Assembly (NCBI GenBank): GCA_030704615.1
Contig: CM060733.1
Location: 31,248,001-31,312,000 of the forward strand
Reading direction: 5' to 3'
DNA length: 64,000 bases
DNA from: Takakia lepidozioides
Lineage: Eukaryota > Streptophyta > Takakiopsida > Takakiales > Takakiaceae
Shown: positions 11,514 to 23,776 of the stretch, piece after piece
Numbering within the stretch: the first letter of the stretch is position 1
How the letters are laid out: the number at the start of each line of letters is the position of its first letter
The notes under the pieces: model-generated
Database searches by the model: none
The model's input: only the letters and a program-made list of their open reading frames with translations
What the model was told of the DNA's origin: nothing
Position numbers and translations under genes: made by a program

Positions 11514-14500
11514 GAGGAGGTGCCACACAGCTATTGGCTGCTGGGATAGGGACTCATGGCAGTACCCCTCGGCAACCAACTGGCCAACAACCTTCAGACA
11601 ACATTGAAGTAAAATCTTTTTGGCGAGGATATGTCTCCACTATATATTTCCAGCTGTCCTGTCATTCAATGGTTCTCATTTTCTGTATAGATGGTAGGAG
11701 GCAGGGGGGTGGCTCCTCAAAGTTCACCATATTGTGTTGGGACAAAATCGTATTAATGAGCTTGATATGTACTGACCTGAGAAAAGGAACTACTGCTGAA
11801 AGGCATTGCTGAAAGTGCTGGCTGCGGGGAGATGGTTGGGTTCTTTCAACTTTGTGGTGCATTTTCAATGTCTTAATCTTCTGTTCCTTTTGTGTTGGAG
11901 TCTTTCAAATCTTCAGCCTGCCAAACTTTACCAAAAATATAAGGTTGTTGCTGTGAGTGCAGAGAACCAAAAATAAGACCCCTGAGGTTGGGGGAGTCCT
12001 GTCAGGAGGGGACAATGCGTCATACAGAAAATCATCAAATGGCACAGGCATCCCAACAGTGGCTGCCATAGTTGCATCCATCAACTCACACCAATCTCCA
12101 ACAACATTAGCCGAGTCTTTTCCGACAACAGACATGGCATCCAAGCCCGAAGGACAGTTGGCAGAGTCCGATAGGGGCCAGGTTGGTGACCAGTCACCAC
12201 AACCTGTTGGCCATGGGCAACACGTCGCAGTGCCTAGAAGGCAGGTCAGGAGGGGTGGTAGGAGCCAGGTTTCTTTGGTGTTGGGGAGGTCCAAATCGGA
12301 AGCTGAGAGAGGGGGTTGGACTGGAGCTGGATTTGATGTTGATGTTGTGCAGACGTGACTTGGAATGAGATTGGTGACTGACTAGCCCAATGAGCTGCGT
12401 CCAATTTCCCTGATAAGGATAGTCTGACAAGTATTGTTGGCATTGTGCTCTAATCTGAATGGGATATTCCATCCATCTCTGGAGGCCTGGTACTCCGATC
12501 CACACCTCTGCAATGCACCCAGCCATTCTGTGGTGATGGTGGAGTGGTATACCACGTTTTTTCTCAAATAAAAATCTTATTCTTTCCTGTGAGCAAGGTA
12601 TGTTGTCTCTTATTTATGGCGCATGTAGCATTCTTAAGCTCTTTGCAGATGTGATAAATTTTAGTTTGCCTCTAGGGTTTATGTGGAGGTGATGTGATGA
12701 GGGTTATGAACCACATTGTGTTCTTGCCAACAGGCAAAAATAATGTGATGAATATCCTAAAGTACAGGGAATGTGGATTTTTCCTGTGGGGTTCCATGGT
12801 GTTGCTTTGGTTGGAGTATTAGTGTGCATTAGCTTTCAGACAGTACATAGATGACCTTCCAAGATCACGTTCAGATCCGAATTGGCACACCATCCCTACT
12901 CAATGTACCATCTCCTAGAAAGACTGATATGCTCTATTGATTATAAAACACACGCTGGTCAGATCTAGGATCTGCACCCTTATCAAATGCATATTGCTAG
13001 GTTGTTTTGAGTTGAATGATTTGTACTTCGAATTTACAATTCTACTGTCATGTGGCGGAATTCAATCTTCCTCATGGGCTGTCACAGATGTAAGTCCCAA
13101 TTTTTTAGAGCTTGATCAGATTGGGTTTTAAGTGGGGTCACAGCATCAAGCCTGTATGCCCTTCATGGAAGGGAGAGTAGACACTAGACACTCTCAGAGC
13201 CAGAAAAAACTCTTTTTTAAATGTGATGTTGGTGTCTGGGATTGAATTGTATTTTATGACTCTTGGGAAAACCTTGTCACAGCAAATAGTGCTCCCCCAA
13301 ATCTATGCACTGCACTAACAATCCACTGTTCTGCAGATTTTGGTTGTTCACTTCAAGAGATTGGGCAGGTACAGGTTTACTAACGGTGATCCACAAGCTG
13401 CAGGCTTCCGGAGTTTCTGTTCAACTTGTCTTCATATGCCACCAACGAACATGGCAATTGTCTCACTCCTGGCCATCAGTAACTTAATAAATCCAGTTAA
13501 GTTTGGAATTTGAAGACAAACTCTGAAAATTTGCTGTAGATGAAGCACCTGCCCTTTCCACTCTAGAGAGTATGGAAGTATGGCCTTCCAAATTAGTTTA
13601 AGACTTTAAAGAGAGAAGTACTTTCATCTATTAGTACCTTCCTCGCCTTCAATTGACCAATTTGAATACTTGGCTTCACCCCAAGTTCAGCATATAGGCA
13701 GATTTGCATGCACCAATGCTGCACTCTCAACAAAGAGTTCAGTCAAGAGATGCCGAAAGCAAGGTCAGACGACATGGTGCAAGACGTCAAAAATCACAGC
13801 CAGCCCTTCTCTCCCAGACATCCAACACTCAACGAGTAAAAGGAGTCACCGTTCTATCGCAACTATTAAGGCATCTTTAGTTAGTGCATAGAGACCAGAA
13901 AAAGATGTTATCTTGAAGGAGTAATTGGTCTTGAGTTTGCTTCGAAAGAACTGGATGCTATTGCAAGAACTTGCAAGCACAATCAGCTTCTACCAAATAA
14001 GACAGCAATAGCATTCCGGAAGTGGAAACGAGCCACCGTCCATTTCTGTACAATCCTCCAGGGGCATTCATCATTACTGACAATCACAGCACAGGCAACG
14101 CCTCAACAATTACTGACTGTTCACCTTCAAATTCAACAACCTTGAGAGGCAACATGAGCAATTGTACAGCTGGAAATGGAAGTAAGTCAAGTATACCCCA
14201 ATTAGACCAGACAACAATCCCTAATATGGGTAGTGATACAACAGGACATGACATCAGTCTCCAGGTTAAGCCAGCTTTCGCCACAAGTTCTGAACTTCCA
14301 TAGTCCATCCACAATGTACATAAGGTTTCGGTCATGCAGATATTTATAACTAATGACACTTTTCAGCTGTAACATTGCTGGGATTGATATGCCTAACCAA
14401 CAGTTGCAAGCACACTTCTAACATGTTATCGTCTCTGTTCTGGAGATAGAGAATAGAGTGGATCTTACCAGTCTGGCACCTCAGTCTCACCTGGATACTT

Positions 14501-14532
14501 GCAAGGTAGTGGTAACCACCTGTAGGACAATT

Positions 14533-14612
14533 CATCCCCTTTTTCAGACCACTTCACATAAAAGAATGTACTCATCCCCTTTTTCAGACCACTTCACATA
14601 AAAGAATGTACT
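14533..14612. repeat. 40-bp direct tandem duplication
   Basis: Two identical 40-bp copies start at 14533 and 14573 (catcccctttttcagacc...). Part of the unit, cttcacataaaagaatg, occurs a third time near 15035. The duplication abuts the 3' end of the LINE remnant and may be a short duplication linked to its insertion. Confidence 0.85.
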
Positions 14613-15016
14613 CATAAGACATTGTTTGCCGTAGCCTTGTGGCCATTGACCCGCGCCCAGTTTGACCGGAAACCAAAGGGACAGAAACCACCTCTGTCAG
14701 GGGCTGACTTACCTTTACACAAAGAATTGGTTTTCCAGATATCCTCTAGAAATCCCTTCACACAAGCATCAATCTGCTGTGTGTGATTTGCCCAAAAACT
14801 AGGCCTCAGAAGGGCCTGGGCTTTTGGCTCAGCCTCGAGACTTTCAAAGTTCGTAAACAGAGGTACAGGCACAATTCTCTTGATAGATTGGAGGAGAGCT
14901 TCTCTCTGGTGAGAGTACCCCGGACAGTGAATCAGAAAATGAATATTGTCTTCGGGTTGCCCACACAACGGGCAATTGCACTCTCCCTTTCCTCTCTGCC
15001 TCTGTTTACTGTTCAA
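14612..15016 (-). pseudogene. LINE reverse transcriptase C-terminal zinc domain
   Basis: A 134-codon frame has CNCPLCGQPEDNIHFLIHCP near residues 14-33, i.e. C-P-L-C...H-F-L-I-H-C. This is the zf-RVT signature found at the C-terminus of plant non-LTR (LINE) reverse transcriptases. The polymerase core is absent: upstream in this orientation the sequence passes directly to ORF1-like coding. The element is therefore internally deleted or rearranged. A decayed relative is at 1444-1625. Confidence 0.65.
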
Positions 15017-15283
15017 AGGTAGGCTTCCTGCCCTGACTTCACATAAAAGAATGAGTCTAATAGCTTACCTACACGATTGGCCAGCTAAAACTTCTCCACG
15101 GCAGCAAGCTGTCCATAAGAGAAATATTGTGTTCCTCAGACTTACATGAGAGTCAGAGCCCATCATCGGCACGGGTTCGCCACAAGGTAGCCGCTCTGTC
15201 CATCTCAAAATTCGCACACAGCTTGCCACCTCAGCGCCAAGCATGTACGAGCGCATGTGACACATCAACGTATGAGAACAAAC

Positions 15284-16021
15284 TTAATACGAGCTGCCAT
15301 GATCAGAATGTGCATCCGAAAATGCATCTTGAGGCTCATCTAACACGCTGGACCCTCCAGATATTCTTTGGCGAAGATCATTAACCTCCGGCTGCAATAA
15401 GAAAAGCCGTTGTTTTAAGGCCCATGTCTCCTCTTGTAGTTGTACTACCTGGTTTTCCTGCCCTACAAGTCTTTCTCCCGAAAGTTGCTGAGAAATATCT
15501 TGAGCAGTGGGCAAAGTCATTTCAAACCGGCTAACATCACGATCAAGCCGCTGCTCTAACTGCTGGACAGACTCTGCATTAATATATAATTGAGTATCAC
15601 CCACCCTACTAAGACCAATAGCAATACTACTAATGCTTGACCGCTCATTAGACGACGATCGAAGACGAATAAAGTCCAGTCATGGAGCCATATCCATTAA
15701 AACCAACTTCTCTCACCTCCTTCTCACCACATACCGAGGTGCTGAAGAGAAGGCAGGAGAAGCGGGAATGACCGGCGATGGCAAACCCCCTGACTGTCGA
15801 ACTCTCATCAGAAACGAGCTGTTGTTGAAAGGAGCCTTGGGAACACTCTTCCTCCTCCTTGGGAAGAATTTCCTTCGCTTCAGTCGGCTTTTCCACTGAA
15901 AGTCTTTACCAGGTCCAGGGCCATAGCATCCCGCACACGCCATACCGGACCACGCTTGCTCTGTCTTTCCATCATTTATGTAACTTGGATTTGAAGTCCC
16001 TCTCCGCTTACGGGGTGCCAT
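15284..16021 (-). pseudogene. Probable LINE ORF1-like remnant
   Basis: Two frames in series on the same strand as the RT fragment. 16021-15713 opens MAPRKRRGTSNPSYINDGK and is very basic. 15604-15284 is a Gln/Glu/Leu-rich helix (LEQRLDRDVSRFEMTLPTAQ and onward) with heptad spacing. A basic start followed by a coiled coil is common for LINE ORF1 or gag-like proteins, but no CCHC motif is seen. The assignment rests mainly on position before the RT end. It could instead be an unrelated gene remnant. Confidence 0.35.
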
Positions 16022-16279
16022 CCCATCCCTGCATGAGGCGGCGACTCTATAATCGACCTAACGTGCACTTACACCCATGGCCGAATACATTGGCAAGCGA
16101 GAAGCAATGTTTGCTAAACAGCAACTTGCTCTACACAACAAGAATCAACCCGTCCAAACACTCCGATGTCTAAATCTCGTGTGGATGAGACGAGAAATGG
16201 CTTCCTAGGATGAACTGTGGAAGAAGGGAAAGAAGTATTAGGGAAGGGTCGTTCCCAAGGCCCTTCCTGAATTTGAGAG

Positions 16280-16352
16280 CACCGCGGAAGGTACTTCCCG
16301 CAAATTGGGGAACCCTTCCAAATGCGGAAGGTACTTCCCGTAAATCGGGGGA
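16280..16352. repeat. Two copies of a near-palindromic GGAAGGTACTTCCC motif
   Basis: The motif gcggaaggtacttcccg occurs at about 16283 and 16325, each followed by an AAATtGGGG-like tract. The core pairs with itself (ggaa...ttcc). No gene is evident between 16021 and 17116. Tandem CCAAT-bearing repeats and a perfect hairpin lie in the same gap. Confidence 0.6.
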
Positions 16353-16795
16353 ACCTTGCGGCCAGGGAGGCTCCTTGAATTACAATGAAAAAAATTTGCC
16401 AGTGTTTTACGGACTACGTAACCGTCGAGAGCAGGAGGGTTACTGGTTGCTCTGGGCGGTTACCGGTCATAACCAGCAAGTTGAATGATCAACCGACTTT
16501 AGCCAGTCAGTAGGTTACCATTTGATGAACTGCAGGTATATTCATCAGTCTATCATCCATTTTCCTCAAAATTGCATCCATGCAAAGACATTCATCCTTG
16601 CATCTCGACCAACTTTCATCCATATATGAAGTATTCATTCATGCGGATCACATTCACCCGGGCGGAAAAGTGGATGGCGCGTAAATGTAGGAAACCGGAG
16701 GAAGGCAGTGGTTACAGGATGTGGGCGGTGAGCTGAGAGCCAATGAGAGGATCGAGATCATTCCACCTGCTGGTTATGAACTAGGTAATGGTGAG

Positions 16796-16898
16796 AAGGG
16801 GCTGGGTTATCGGTTGTAGCTGAGGCGCGGTAGCGCTGAAGCTAACACCTAACACGGCCCCTACCGCGCCTCAGCTACAACCGATAACCCAGCCCCTT
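16796..16898. repeat. Perfect 38-bp inverted repeat with 27-bp spacer
   Basis: Arms 16796-16833 and 16861-16898 are exact reverse complements over 38 bp (arm starts aaggggctgggttatcgg), separated by 16834-16860. Complementarity stops abruptly at both outer ends. No target duplication is evident next to the arms. Perfect pairing in otherwise decayed DNA suggests recent formation or an element still under constraint. A short foldback element, a hairpin RNA gene or an assembly fold-back are all possible. Confidence 0.95.
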
Positions 16899-16979
16899 TG
16901 AACCGGTTACCAGGCGTAGTCGACTGGATCAGCAGGTCGAGATGACGGCTACCCACTCATTTCATGCCACCTACTGTCA

Positions 16980-17145
16980 TGAGGAGCAGGGTAGGTTATG
17001 GTGGAAGACAAACAGAGGTAAGCCACATATGGTGACAGCCAATCAAAAGTAAGTCTCACTTGGCAAGTTACGGTGGCAGCCAATCAGATTGAAGTCGCGC
17101 GTGACAAGACGTAGGTTATGGTGGCATCCAATGAGCGTTAAGCAG
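16980..17145. repeat. Degenerate ~55-bp tandem repeats with CCAAT boxes
   Basis: Four units share taggttatggtgg followed by agccaatca or a variant, at roughly 16990, 17025, 17070 and 17110. A related gccaatgaga occurs at 16740. Repeated CCAAT boxes are typical of promoter or U3 enhancer DNA, but no transcript start is assigned. Confidence 0.55.
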
Positions 17146-17278
17146 TGTCAGGCGCGCGACGTCTGGAGGGCGGGCTACCCCGCGTAATCCCACATGTTCA
17201 GAACCACTAAAACAATGCCACATCATCGACACCTGCTGCTCTACAGTTATTAGCCGTATGACCTTGCAATCCACACCT

Positions 17279-19125
17279 TCAACAAAGAGGCATGTACTCT
17301 TCCTGCACTCTCCGGGTGGGGCATTCATTCGCATAATGTCCTATTTCGTAACAATGATAACACACATGATATTGACCATTCCTGGTCCGCCTCACAGGTC
17401 CTCCATACTGAGTGTACGGTTGTTGCTCTCCTTGTTGTGGATTCTCCAGTTGTTGAAATGGAGCTCCTCTCCAAACTGGTGGTCTATTAAGTTGACTTGG
17501 AGATTGTGTCCAATTATTGGGCGGTCGGTTCTGCCGAAAGTTGCCTCCCATTTGTGGGCCTTGGGTCTGTCTTTGCCAATTTCCGGAGGTCTGAACTCCA
17601 ACCTGATTGACACCCCCAACCAGCTGCCTGTTGCTCAGCCTTTTGATTATTAGATTTGCCCGGTTGCATTCCCATCGCAGCCTTAAGATGCCAACACTGC
17701 AGCATAGAATGATGTTTCCCACAATACCCGCATTTATCAGGCTCAGCATTGGCAGCAATAGCAGGTGAAGGGCATTTTGTAGCAATATGACCATAGCCTT
17801 TACAATTCCCACACCAAGAATTTGGCCTTTGATTATTGGATTTGGGTCGGCCTTCTCTCTTCTCGGCCATTTTCATCTCCAATTCTCCAAACTTCTTGGC
17901 CAATGCCATAATTGCATCTTTCTGCGACCCTTGGGCTGGTAAAGCTAAAATTTTGGGCGTTCTCTCCTACACCAAAACTAGAGCATACATGCCTACCACT
18001 TCAGGCTGGTACATAGCTGGGGGATAAGCAATTGCCAAAGGCGCAACTGTTACTGGATCCCACAAGCTAGTAATCATAGAGGGTTGGCTTATAGGCAGAT
18101 AGTGTGTGGTAACATGCACCGTCTCCCATAACTTAGCCCAATTAATCAATGCCTGAAGATCTGCTGGCATAGACTCCTTCACAAATCTAATCAATTCTGT
18201 GGGCGTCAATCCCTCAATGAATAATCCCATCTGCATGTGATCAGGGATGGCATGGGGTATTCCATCTCCGGAGTATGTCTTCCAATCTCCCAGCATATGA
18301 ATCATTCACCGGGGGTCATTTGAATTTTAGTCAACTGCTCTCTCAGCCGATCTACAAATCCCAATTGCCGAAATTGTGTCACAAAAGCATTTATCAGGCA
18401 ATACCCGCAATACCCGCTCTCGATGCATTCCAACTAGCAAAGCTTCCATGTGGTTGTCGGTCATACCATTGAAAAGCCAATTCTCGCAAAGTAGCAGGAA
18501 AAATCTTCCGCCAATGCTCATCAGTTATTGCATTATTGGCTATACAGGTTATGATTAATTGGGCCAAATGAGCACCAGAATCCGATCCTTGTCGACCAGT
18601 AAAAGAAGGCATATGGGCAATACTACTAATTCTATCATCGACGTGGCCAAGATTAATAACTATAGGCACCGATTGAAGAGCAACTAGAATGGGAGCTCCT
18701 ACCATAGCTGTTATTGGAGGAGGTGTACTAAATATGGAAGCCAAGGAATAAGTAGATGGTTCCTTAGATTGATGCAGCCTCTACTGCTGTTGCTGCCTTC
18801 TAGCCCGCACTAGAGCCCTATCAGCTCTCGCCTTCACCTAATGAGTTGCTCTTGTTGGAGACTCCTTCATACCCCATCCTTCTCTTCTACTTACTTCCAC
18901 ATAAACTCTGAATCGGGCCAGTCCTCCTTCAACTTACGCCTCTTTCTTCTCCTTGACACCCACTTTGGATTCCTCCTGATTTGATTGATTCACCAATATT
19001 TCCTGACCGACTCCTTCTTTCCGATCCTTCCTACACTCGGTTCGATAGTGGCCTTGAAATTTGCAAAAAGCACACAATCTAGGAATCTTTGGTGGAACTC
19101 CTTTAAGAGTGCTTTCCCCTTCCAT
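17279..19125 (-). pseudogene. Ty3/gypsy gag, broken by frameshifts
   Basis: Reading right to left: a short CCHC-like piece at 19125-18934 (CAFCKFQGHYRTEC); a Retrotrans_gag-like domain at 18744-18394 (WRKIFPATLRELAFQWYDRQ) continuing in other frames through 18305-17967 (MQMGLFIEGLTPTELIRFVK); then zinc knuckles CGNCKGYGHIATKC and CYHCYEIGHYANEC (both CX2CX4HX4C) at 17909-17279, with an extra CGYCGKHHSMLQC. The frame changes at least three times, so it is not functional. The 5' LTR and PBS lie to the right. Pol is not seen to the left, so the 3' half is missing. Confidence 0.8.
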
Positions 19126-19198
19126 TTTTCTATGGCTCTCACCAAGATAACATCATCTTCAACCCACTAGGACCTGATCCTAGCTTATTGTTTGGCCT

Positions 19199-19220
19199 TT
19201 CCCCGGCAGCGGCGCCAAAA
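19199..19220 (-). other. Primer-binding site of the gypsy element at 17-20 kb
   Basis: Minus-strand tttggcgccgctgccgggg lies 3 nt inside the LTR end. It has the TGGCGCC core typical of Tat/Athila-class plant gypsy elements. It fixes the orientation (LTR to the right, gag to the left). Confidence 0.8.
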
Positions 19221-19223
19221 AGA

Positions 19224-20064
19224 TGTAGAATAATATTTAATTTAGACTTAGGTTCCTAAAGTCAATTAATATTATAGATTCGTTCACGGGGAAAGCACAC
19301 AAACAACCCAAAGGATTAGCTATGTCACGATCAATTAATCCCAATAAGCATTCAGTAAGTTATCACCAATAAAATAACACAATTAATTATTCAATTCTCC
19401 TTTTCCATAGTCAATTTCTTCTCCAATAATCTCAATATCACTCCTTCGAATTAATATGAAACATCTCTTCATTTACTTCGTAGAATCATTCAACCAAATC
19501 CACTTGATAAAATTCAATCCAACTCTTATAAAAATAATTGCTTTACTTTTCTCTCCTTCACACATCATTAAATAATATAGAGCCTTCTCTCTCATGTCTC
19601 TGGAATCACTATCATCTCTAGAATTACTAAATCTCTATTGCTAAGAATTGGAAACAACAGACTAGCCTCGTAGTGCTAGGGCCTGGGCACTCTTGCTCAA
19701 ATGACAAATTCTCTATCACGTTCACCCTTTTTATATCACTACTCTAGATTCATCGTGTTCAGCCGAATCTCCCAATTCTAACTTCCCAATTCTAATTCTA
19801 ACCACCCAATTATTCATCCCATTTATCATCCCATTATCCATCCCATTCTAAGTCTGACTTACGATTTATCATCTTATTTTATTTTGTCCATCCCTAATTT
19901 TTCATCCAATTCTACATCCCATTCTACCCAATTTACATCCAATCGGATGATTTTGCAATTTTACTCAATAAAAACCCAAATAATTCTATATTCATATTTC
20001 AATGTCTTCTACTTAGCTTTCTAAACATTGTTCTAACAAAATAGAAAAATAACTATTATTCTAC
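19224..20064 (-). mobile_element. 5' LTR of the gypsy element (841 bp)
   Basis: Both LTR ends are visible as a 12-bp inverted repeat: tgtagaataata at 19224 and tattattctaca ending at 20064, giving TG...CA termini. The interior is AT-rich with CATCCCATT-type repetition around 19800-19930. The outer edge cuts the transposase gene at 20065. The partner LTR was not found at the left, so the element is truncated on that side. Confidence 0.8.
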
Positions 20065-20786
20065 AGTTCTGCATGGCATCCGGATTGCATGGCCATCGTA
20101 GCCCCACTTTCACACTTGAAAATATAATTAAGTCTGAACCTCTTCCCCTTGAAAATATAGAAATTCAGAATATAGGTCCCTCCAGCATTCATGCATGATA
20201 GCACCGACAACCATTCCCTTTCATCCGGCATTATGGAATGTACAGTGCGAGACCCTTTCTTCGCAAGAACCAACGCTCCTCCATTCCGGCCTGCCTAGGC
20301 ACTTGACTCATCAGAATTCCAGATTTTATCCGGTGTGTATTTGTTCAGCTCGTAAATCTTAGCAAGATTCTCGTAAAATGTTGCCACATTAGACGGACAC
20401 CAGCCCTTTGTCTGGCCAATTTCTAATCCTTGTGATACACGTAACGCCAACTGAGGATTTCTACGTTTGAACCAACGGAGCCAGCCCCAGCCAAGGATGT
20501 CGTTTTTGAATGGTGTTACACGCTCCTAGCAAATATCTGCAACTTTCAATCTTAATTGAGTGAGAGTAGGAGGATGTCCAAACCGCCGCATTTTTTCAAT
20601 AGAATTTACCAGTTCTGTTTCTTCCGTCTCGGTGAGTGTCCCTTTAACTCCACGTTTTCTGCTAGTGGTGATTCCACATAGATGATTACGCAAGGACGTT
20701 ACGGCTATCCCAAACTGTCGTGCCGCAGTCCGAATCGGCATTCCATGATCATGTGCACTCATCGCAGCTCGGAGTGAGAAATCCAT
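20065..20786 (-). pseudogene. pogo/CENP-B-type (Tc1-mariner) transposase, truncated
   Basis: The first frame (20786-20526) encodes an HTH Psq/CENP-B-like DNA-binding start: MSAHDHGMPIRTAARQFGIA and VTSLRNHLCGITTSRKRGVK, then LTETEETELVNSIEKMRRFG. After stops and shifts the DDE region appears, with a WNSDES catalytic-Asp motif near 20310 and then VLAKKGSRTVHSIMPDEREW and LSVLSCMNAGGTY at 20273-20061. The coding ends exactly where the gypsy LTR begins. The remaining DDE residues and C-terminus are absent from the window. In-frame stops show it was already decayed or decayed afterwards. Confidence 0.8.
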
Positions 20787-22839
20787 CCAATTCCCATTTT
20801 TCCTTTGCGGTCCTACTTGACTCCGTTACTTCCGGTGCGGTGCAGGATCATTGAGATTAATTGGTTCCTCGTTCCTTGCCGGCAATGCACCTCCTGAACC
20901 ATTCCCTTCATCGCTGCTAATTGGAGCTTGTGGGACCGATTGACTTTGCTCCTTGATCTAATCAAAGACTCCGTCGCCTTGACCGCATTGGAAGTACACT
21001 TGGGAATGATTCTTCGGAATCTGAGCCCAATCGTAATAGGGGTCTACCTCTCCCCCACTGTCATAGCTTTCGTCTTCATTCAAGCATGAATTTGTGGGTC
21101 TGTGTCTGCTCGATTCATTCTCACTCTCACTAAGTTCGACTATCGACGTGATTCCCCTCATAATTTCCTACTAACTCCCTATCAAGAAGCAACGAAATGC
21201 ATCTGCAAGCCTGAAGGACGATCCCATTTCCTACTGATTTGAAAGCGTACTCCAAACTACAAAACTTAGCCGCACAAATCTCACCAGATACATACTCCAA
21301 ATGGCCCGTCATTCTACGTTTAAAAGTTTGCTTGCAAATTTAAATCGGTCCATGATTAATCACACTAACTAACCACTTTGTTGCAATTATAAACGGTGGC
21401 TCGTTTGAATCCTGGTCCACTTGCTGCACTTTCCTAACAGTATGCGTTTGCCAAAACGATTTAAAGAATCCCCAAATATGACTGTCACCTTGTTTTGAAC
21501 CACTTTAATACCTCTGAATATTTACTGTGCATGTAGTTTTCAACGACTAATAATGAACTGCCATGCACGGGGGAGTCACTATATGTATTTTTTCCATATC
21601 ATGTACGTACAAAAGTATATTTATACTAGGCTATATTTTTAAATTTTTGCATTTTTTCCACCCTATCTTTAGATAATATTGTAAAACCCATTGTTTCCTA
21701 ATACCATTTATATATTTTTTGCAACAATTAATTAGACCCTAGTTTAAATTATCTTTTTAAATAATTATAAAATTTGAAAGCATGTACACAAACAACATTC
21801 CATACAATAGTAAAATGCCAGACCCAAGAAAAGTTTAATTTTCATTAGCCACGAACTCATTCAAAGCCGCACCATCACTTGGATCTAAAGAGTACAAATT
21901 CTGAGATGGTTCATATTTCATAGTCACTGATGAGATTATGGGCTCAACATCAATCCATTATGTATCACTAGAATCATACTTGAACTTCAGGTGACCTCTA
22001 CCTTTAGAGAACCAATTCAAAAACACCATAATCGAAGGACCCCCAGATTTGGGTAGAGCATGTTTATTCATCAAATAAGCCTAATGAATGAATTAAGTTT
22101 TGAGAAGATTTCATCTTGATGGATTAGAGTTGGATGAAATATGAGAAACTTCACAGGGATGGATACTTTACCGTACTTGCCTACACTATTCGTCAGGACC
22201 CTGCAGGACTAAGCAATATTTCTTGAAGAAGGGGTCCAGCAGGCTTTTTAGGAATTTCTGCAGTTCCGACAGTAATCACGATTCTAGCAACGACCGAAGG
22301 TCGAGAGCTAGTTTAGCGTAGAGCAGGAATAGGGTGCCATAGTGCCACATCATCATCGCCACGTGTCATAGCCACCTGTCGTAGTCACCTGTCGTCGCCA
22401 CGTTTCGTACGTCGTCAATTTCTTTCTATCTGACCGGATTGCCCGAAAAATCCGAAAATAACTTCTTGAACGGTACTTCGTCGAGACTGACCCTTTTCCT
22501 CCCTGCTTCTATTTGATGTTCAAAGGAGAGAGAGAGAGAGCGCGAGCACAATGGCTACATAGGTTGATAAGGCCTGGCCACAAGATCGAGAACAGTATGG
22601 TGATGGAAGATTTCAAAGTGCGGTTCTGGTGTAGACGGTGGAGCTCCTTTGGAGCTTGCAGATGAAAGTGAGTATGACTCACAGTGACACAGCCTTGTCA
22701 TGCACAAGCTTGTTTAGCCTCTTGGACATGTTGAAATATTCCTCATTGTGTAGTGTCCAATGAGCTCACAGTGACTCGCGTGAATGCTGTTGAAAACTAA
22801 ACTAGAACTCCTTCAAAAAAGAACCTGTCACAGTTTTGA

Positions 22840-23145
22840 TTGTGTCCGATTTTCGGGCACAAACGTCTACAGTGCTGCCATGAAGTTTTGAAAGATCTCT
22901 ATAATGGTGGGACAGCCGTAAAGGCAAAGTGTAGCTTTCGTAGTGTACAATGTGAAGAAGTTTGTCCGTTGTGCAAAAGTGGGCCCTTCATGATTTGTTC
23001 TTTGCCGTGTTGTTTACAATGTACTTGGGAGGGTCGGCTCGGTTTTTCAGGCGGTGCTTCAATCTATTGCGCCTCAGCTGCACCGTGGTGGTCCTCAGAG
23101 ACCAATCAGTTATCACCCAACTACAGACACAAGCAGCGCACATAA
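22840..23145 (+). pseudogene. Putative LINE RT zinc-domain fragment
   Basis: The frame contains LYNGGTAVKAKCSFRSVQCE then EVCPLC (CX2C). The related stretch at 32640-32745 encodes HDGGTTAIARCGLSLNVRCE then EVCPSC. Two diverged copies with conserved Cys pairs suggest the zf-RVT tail of a non-LTR retroelement, but the downstream His/Cys pair is not clear in either. 20800-22800 contains no gene I can support. Confidence 0.3.
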
Positions 23146-23332
23146 GAAGTCCTTTGGGTTGGTGGTTGGTTGAATTCCCCTTCGGTGAAAGAAAAGCTAG
23201 TTTCCTTCATGACACAAGGTGAAGGACAATGTGGTGAGGGCACCTTCTTCTTCAACACATTTAAGCCTGCTTTGTCCTCTTATCAGAATCATCCCTAATG
23301 TTTCATGTTGAATTCTGCAAAGTTATCTCTTT

Positions 23333-23485
23333 GGGTGGATCTATGGTGACATGTTACTGCCAAGTTGGGCAACATGCAAATATCCAAAAACAGAAAACAG
23401 AGACGAGGAGAAGTTTTGGAACGAATATTTCTTGGACCCCAGTCAATGGTCAGACAATCGAGGCGAAAAGGAGAATGCTTGTTAA
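23333..23485 (+). pseudogene. OSB-type PDF motif, N-terminal half
   Basis: An open stretch reads YGDMLLPSWATCKYP, then EEKFWNEYFLDPSQWSDNRG. This matches the first half of the PDF motif of organellar single-stranded-DNA-binding (OSB) proteins (W-x2-[FY]F-x-[DN]P-x-[EQ]W-x-DNR). It ends at TAA (23483-23485). An OB-fold SSB domain was not found upstream. The second half of the motif lies 290 bp downstream, past a (TC)n run, so the two may be exons of one gene or a broken copy. Confidence 0.5.
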
Positions 23486-23537
23486 ACTATAGAGAAGTAG
23501 ACAACAAGATGCATCACAAAGCTTTCTTGGAAATTGT

Positions 23538-23543
<6 letters not shown>

Positions 23544-23571
<28 letters not shown>
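23544..23571. repeat. (TC)n microsatellite
   Basis: A long uninterrupted TC run lies between the two halves of the OSB-type PDF motif. Confidence 0.9.
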
Positions 23572-23572
<1 letters not shown>

Positions 23573-23776
23573 CAGCACATTTTTAAAGTCTTGGGACCAA
23601 TTCAGAGTAGGAGCTAGTGTGTGATCAATAGGGTTTGGGTGTTTGCTAGAAAAAATCAGCTGTCATTGTCAGCTTCTAGCAGCAAGGGCAAGGTCTATGC
23701 ATTAATGGTGCTGAGGAAGGGATAGCTGAAGGAGAGCAGGGATAGAGTGTGGGTCCAGATTCATCCAAGAGGGATG

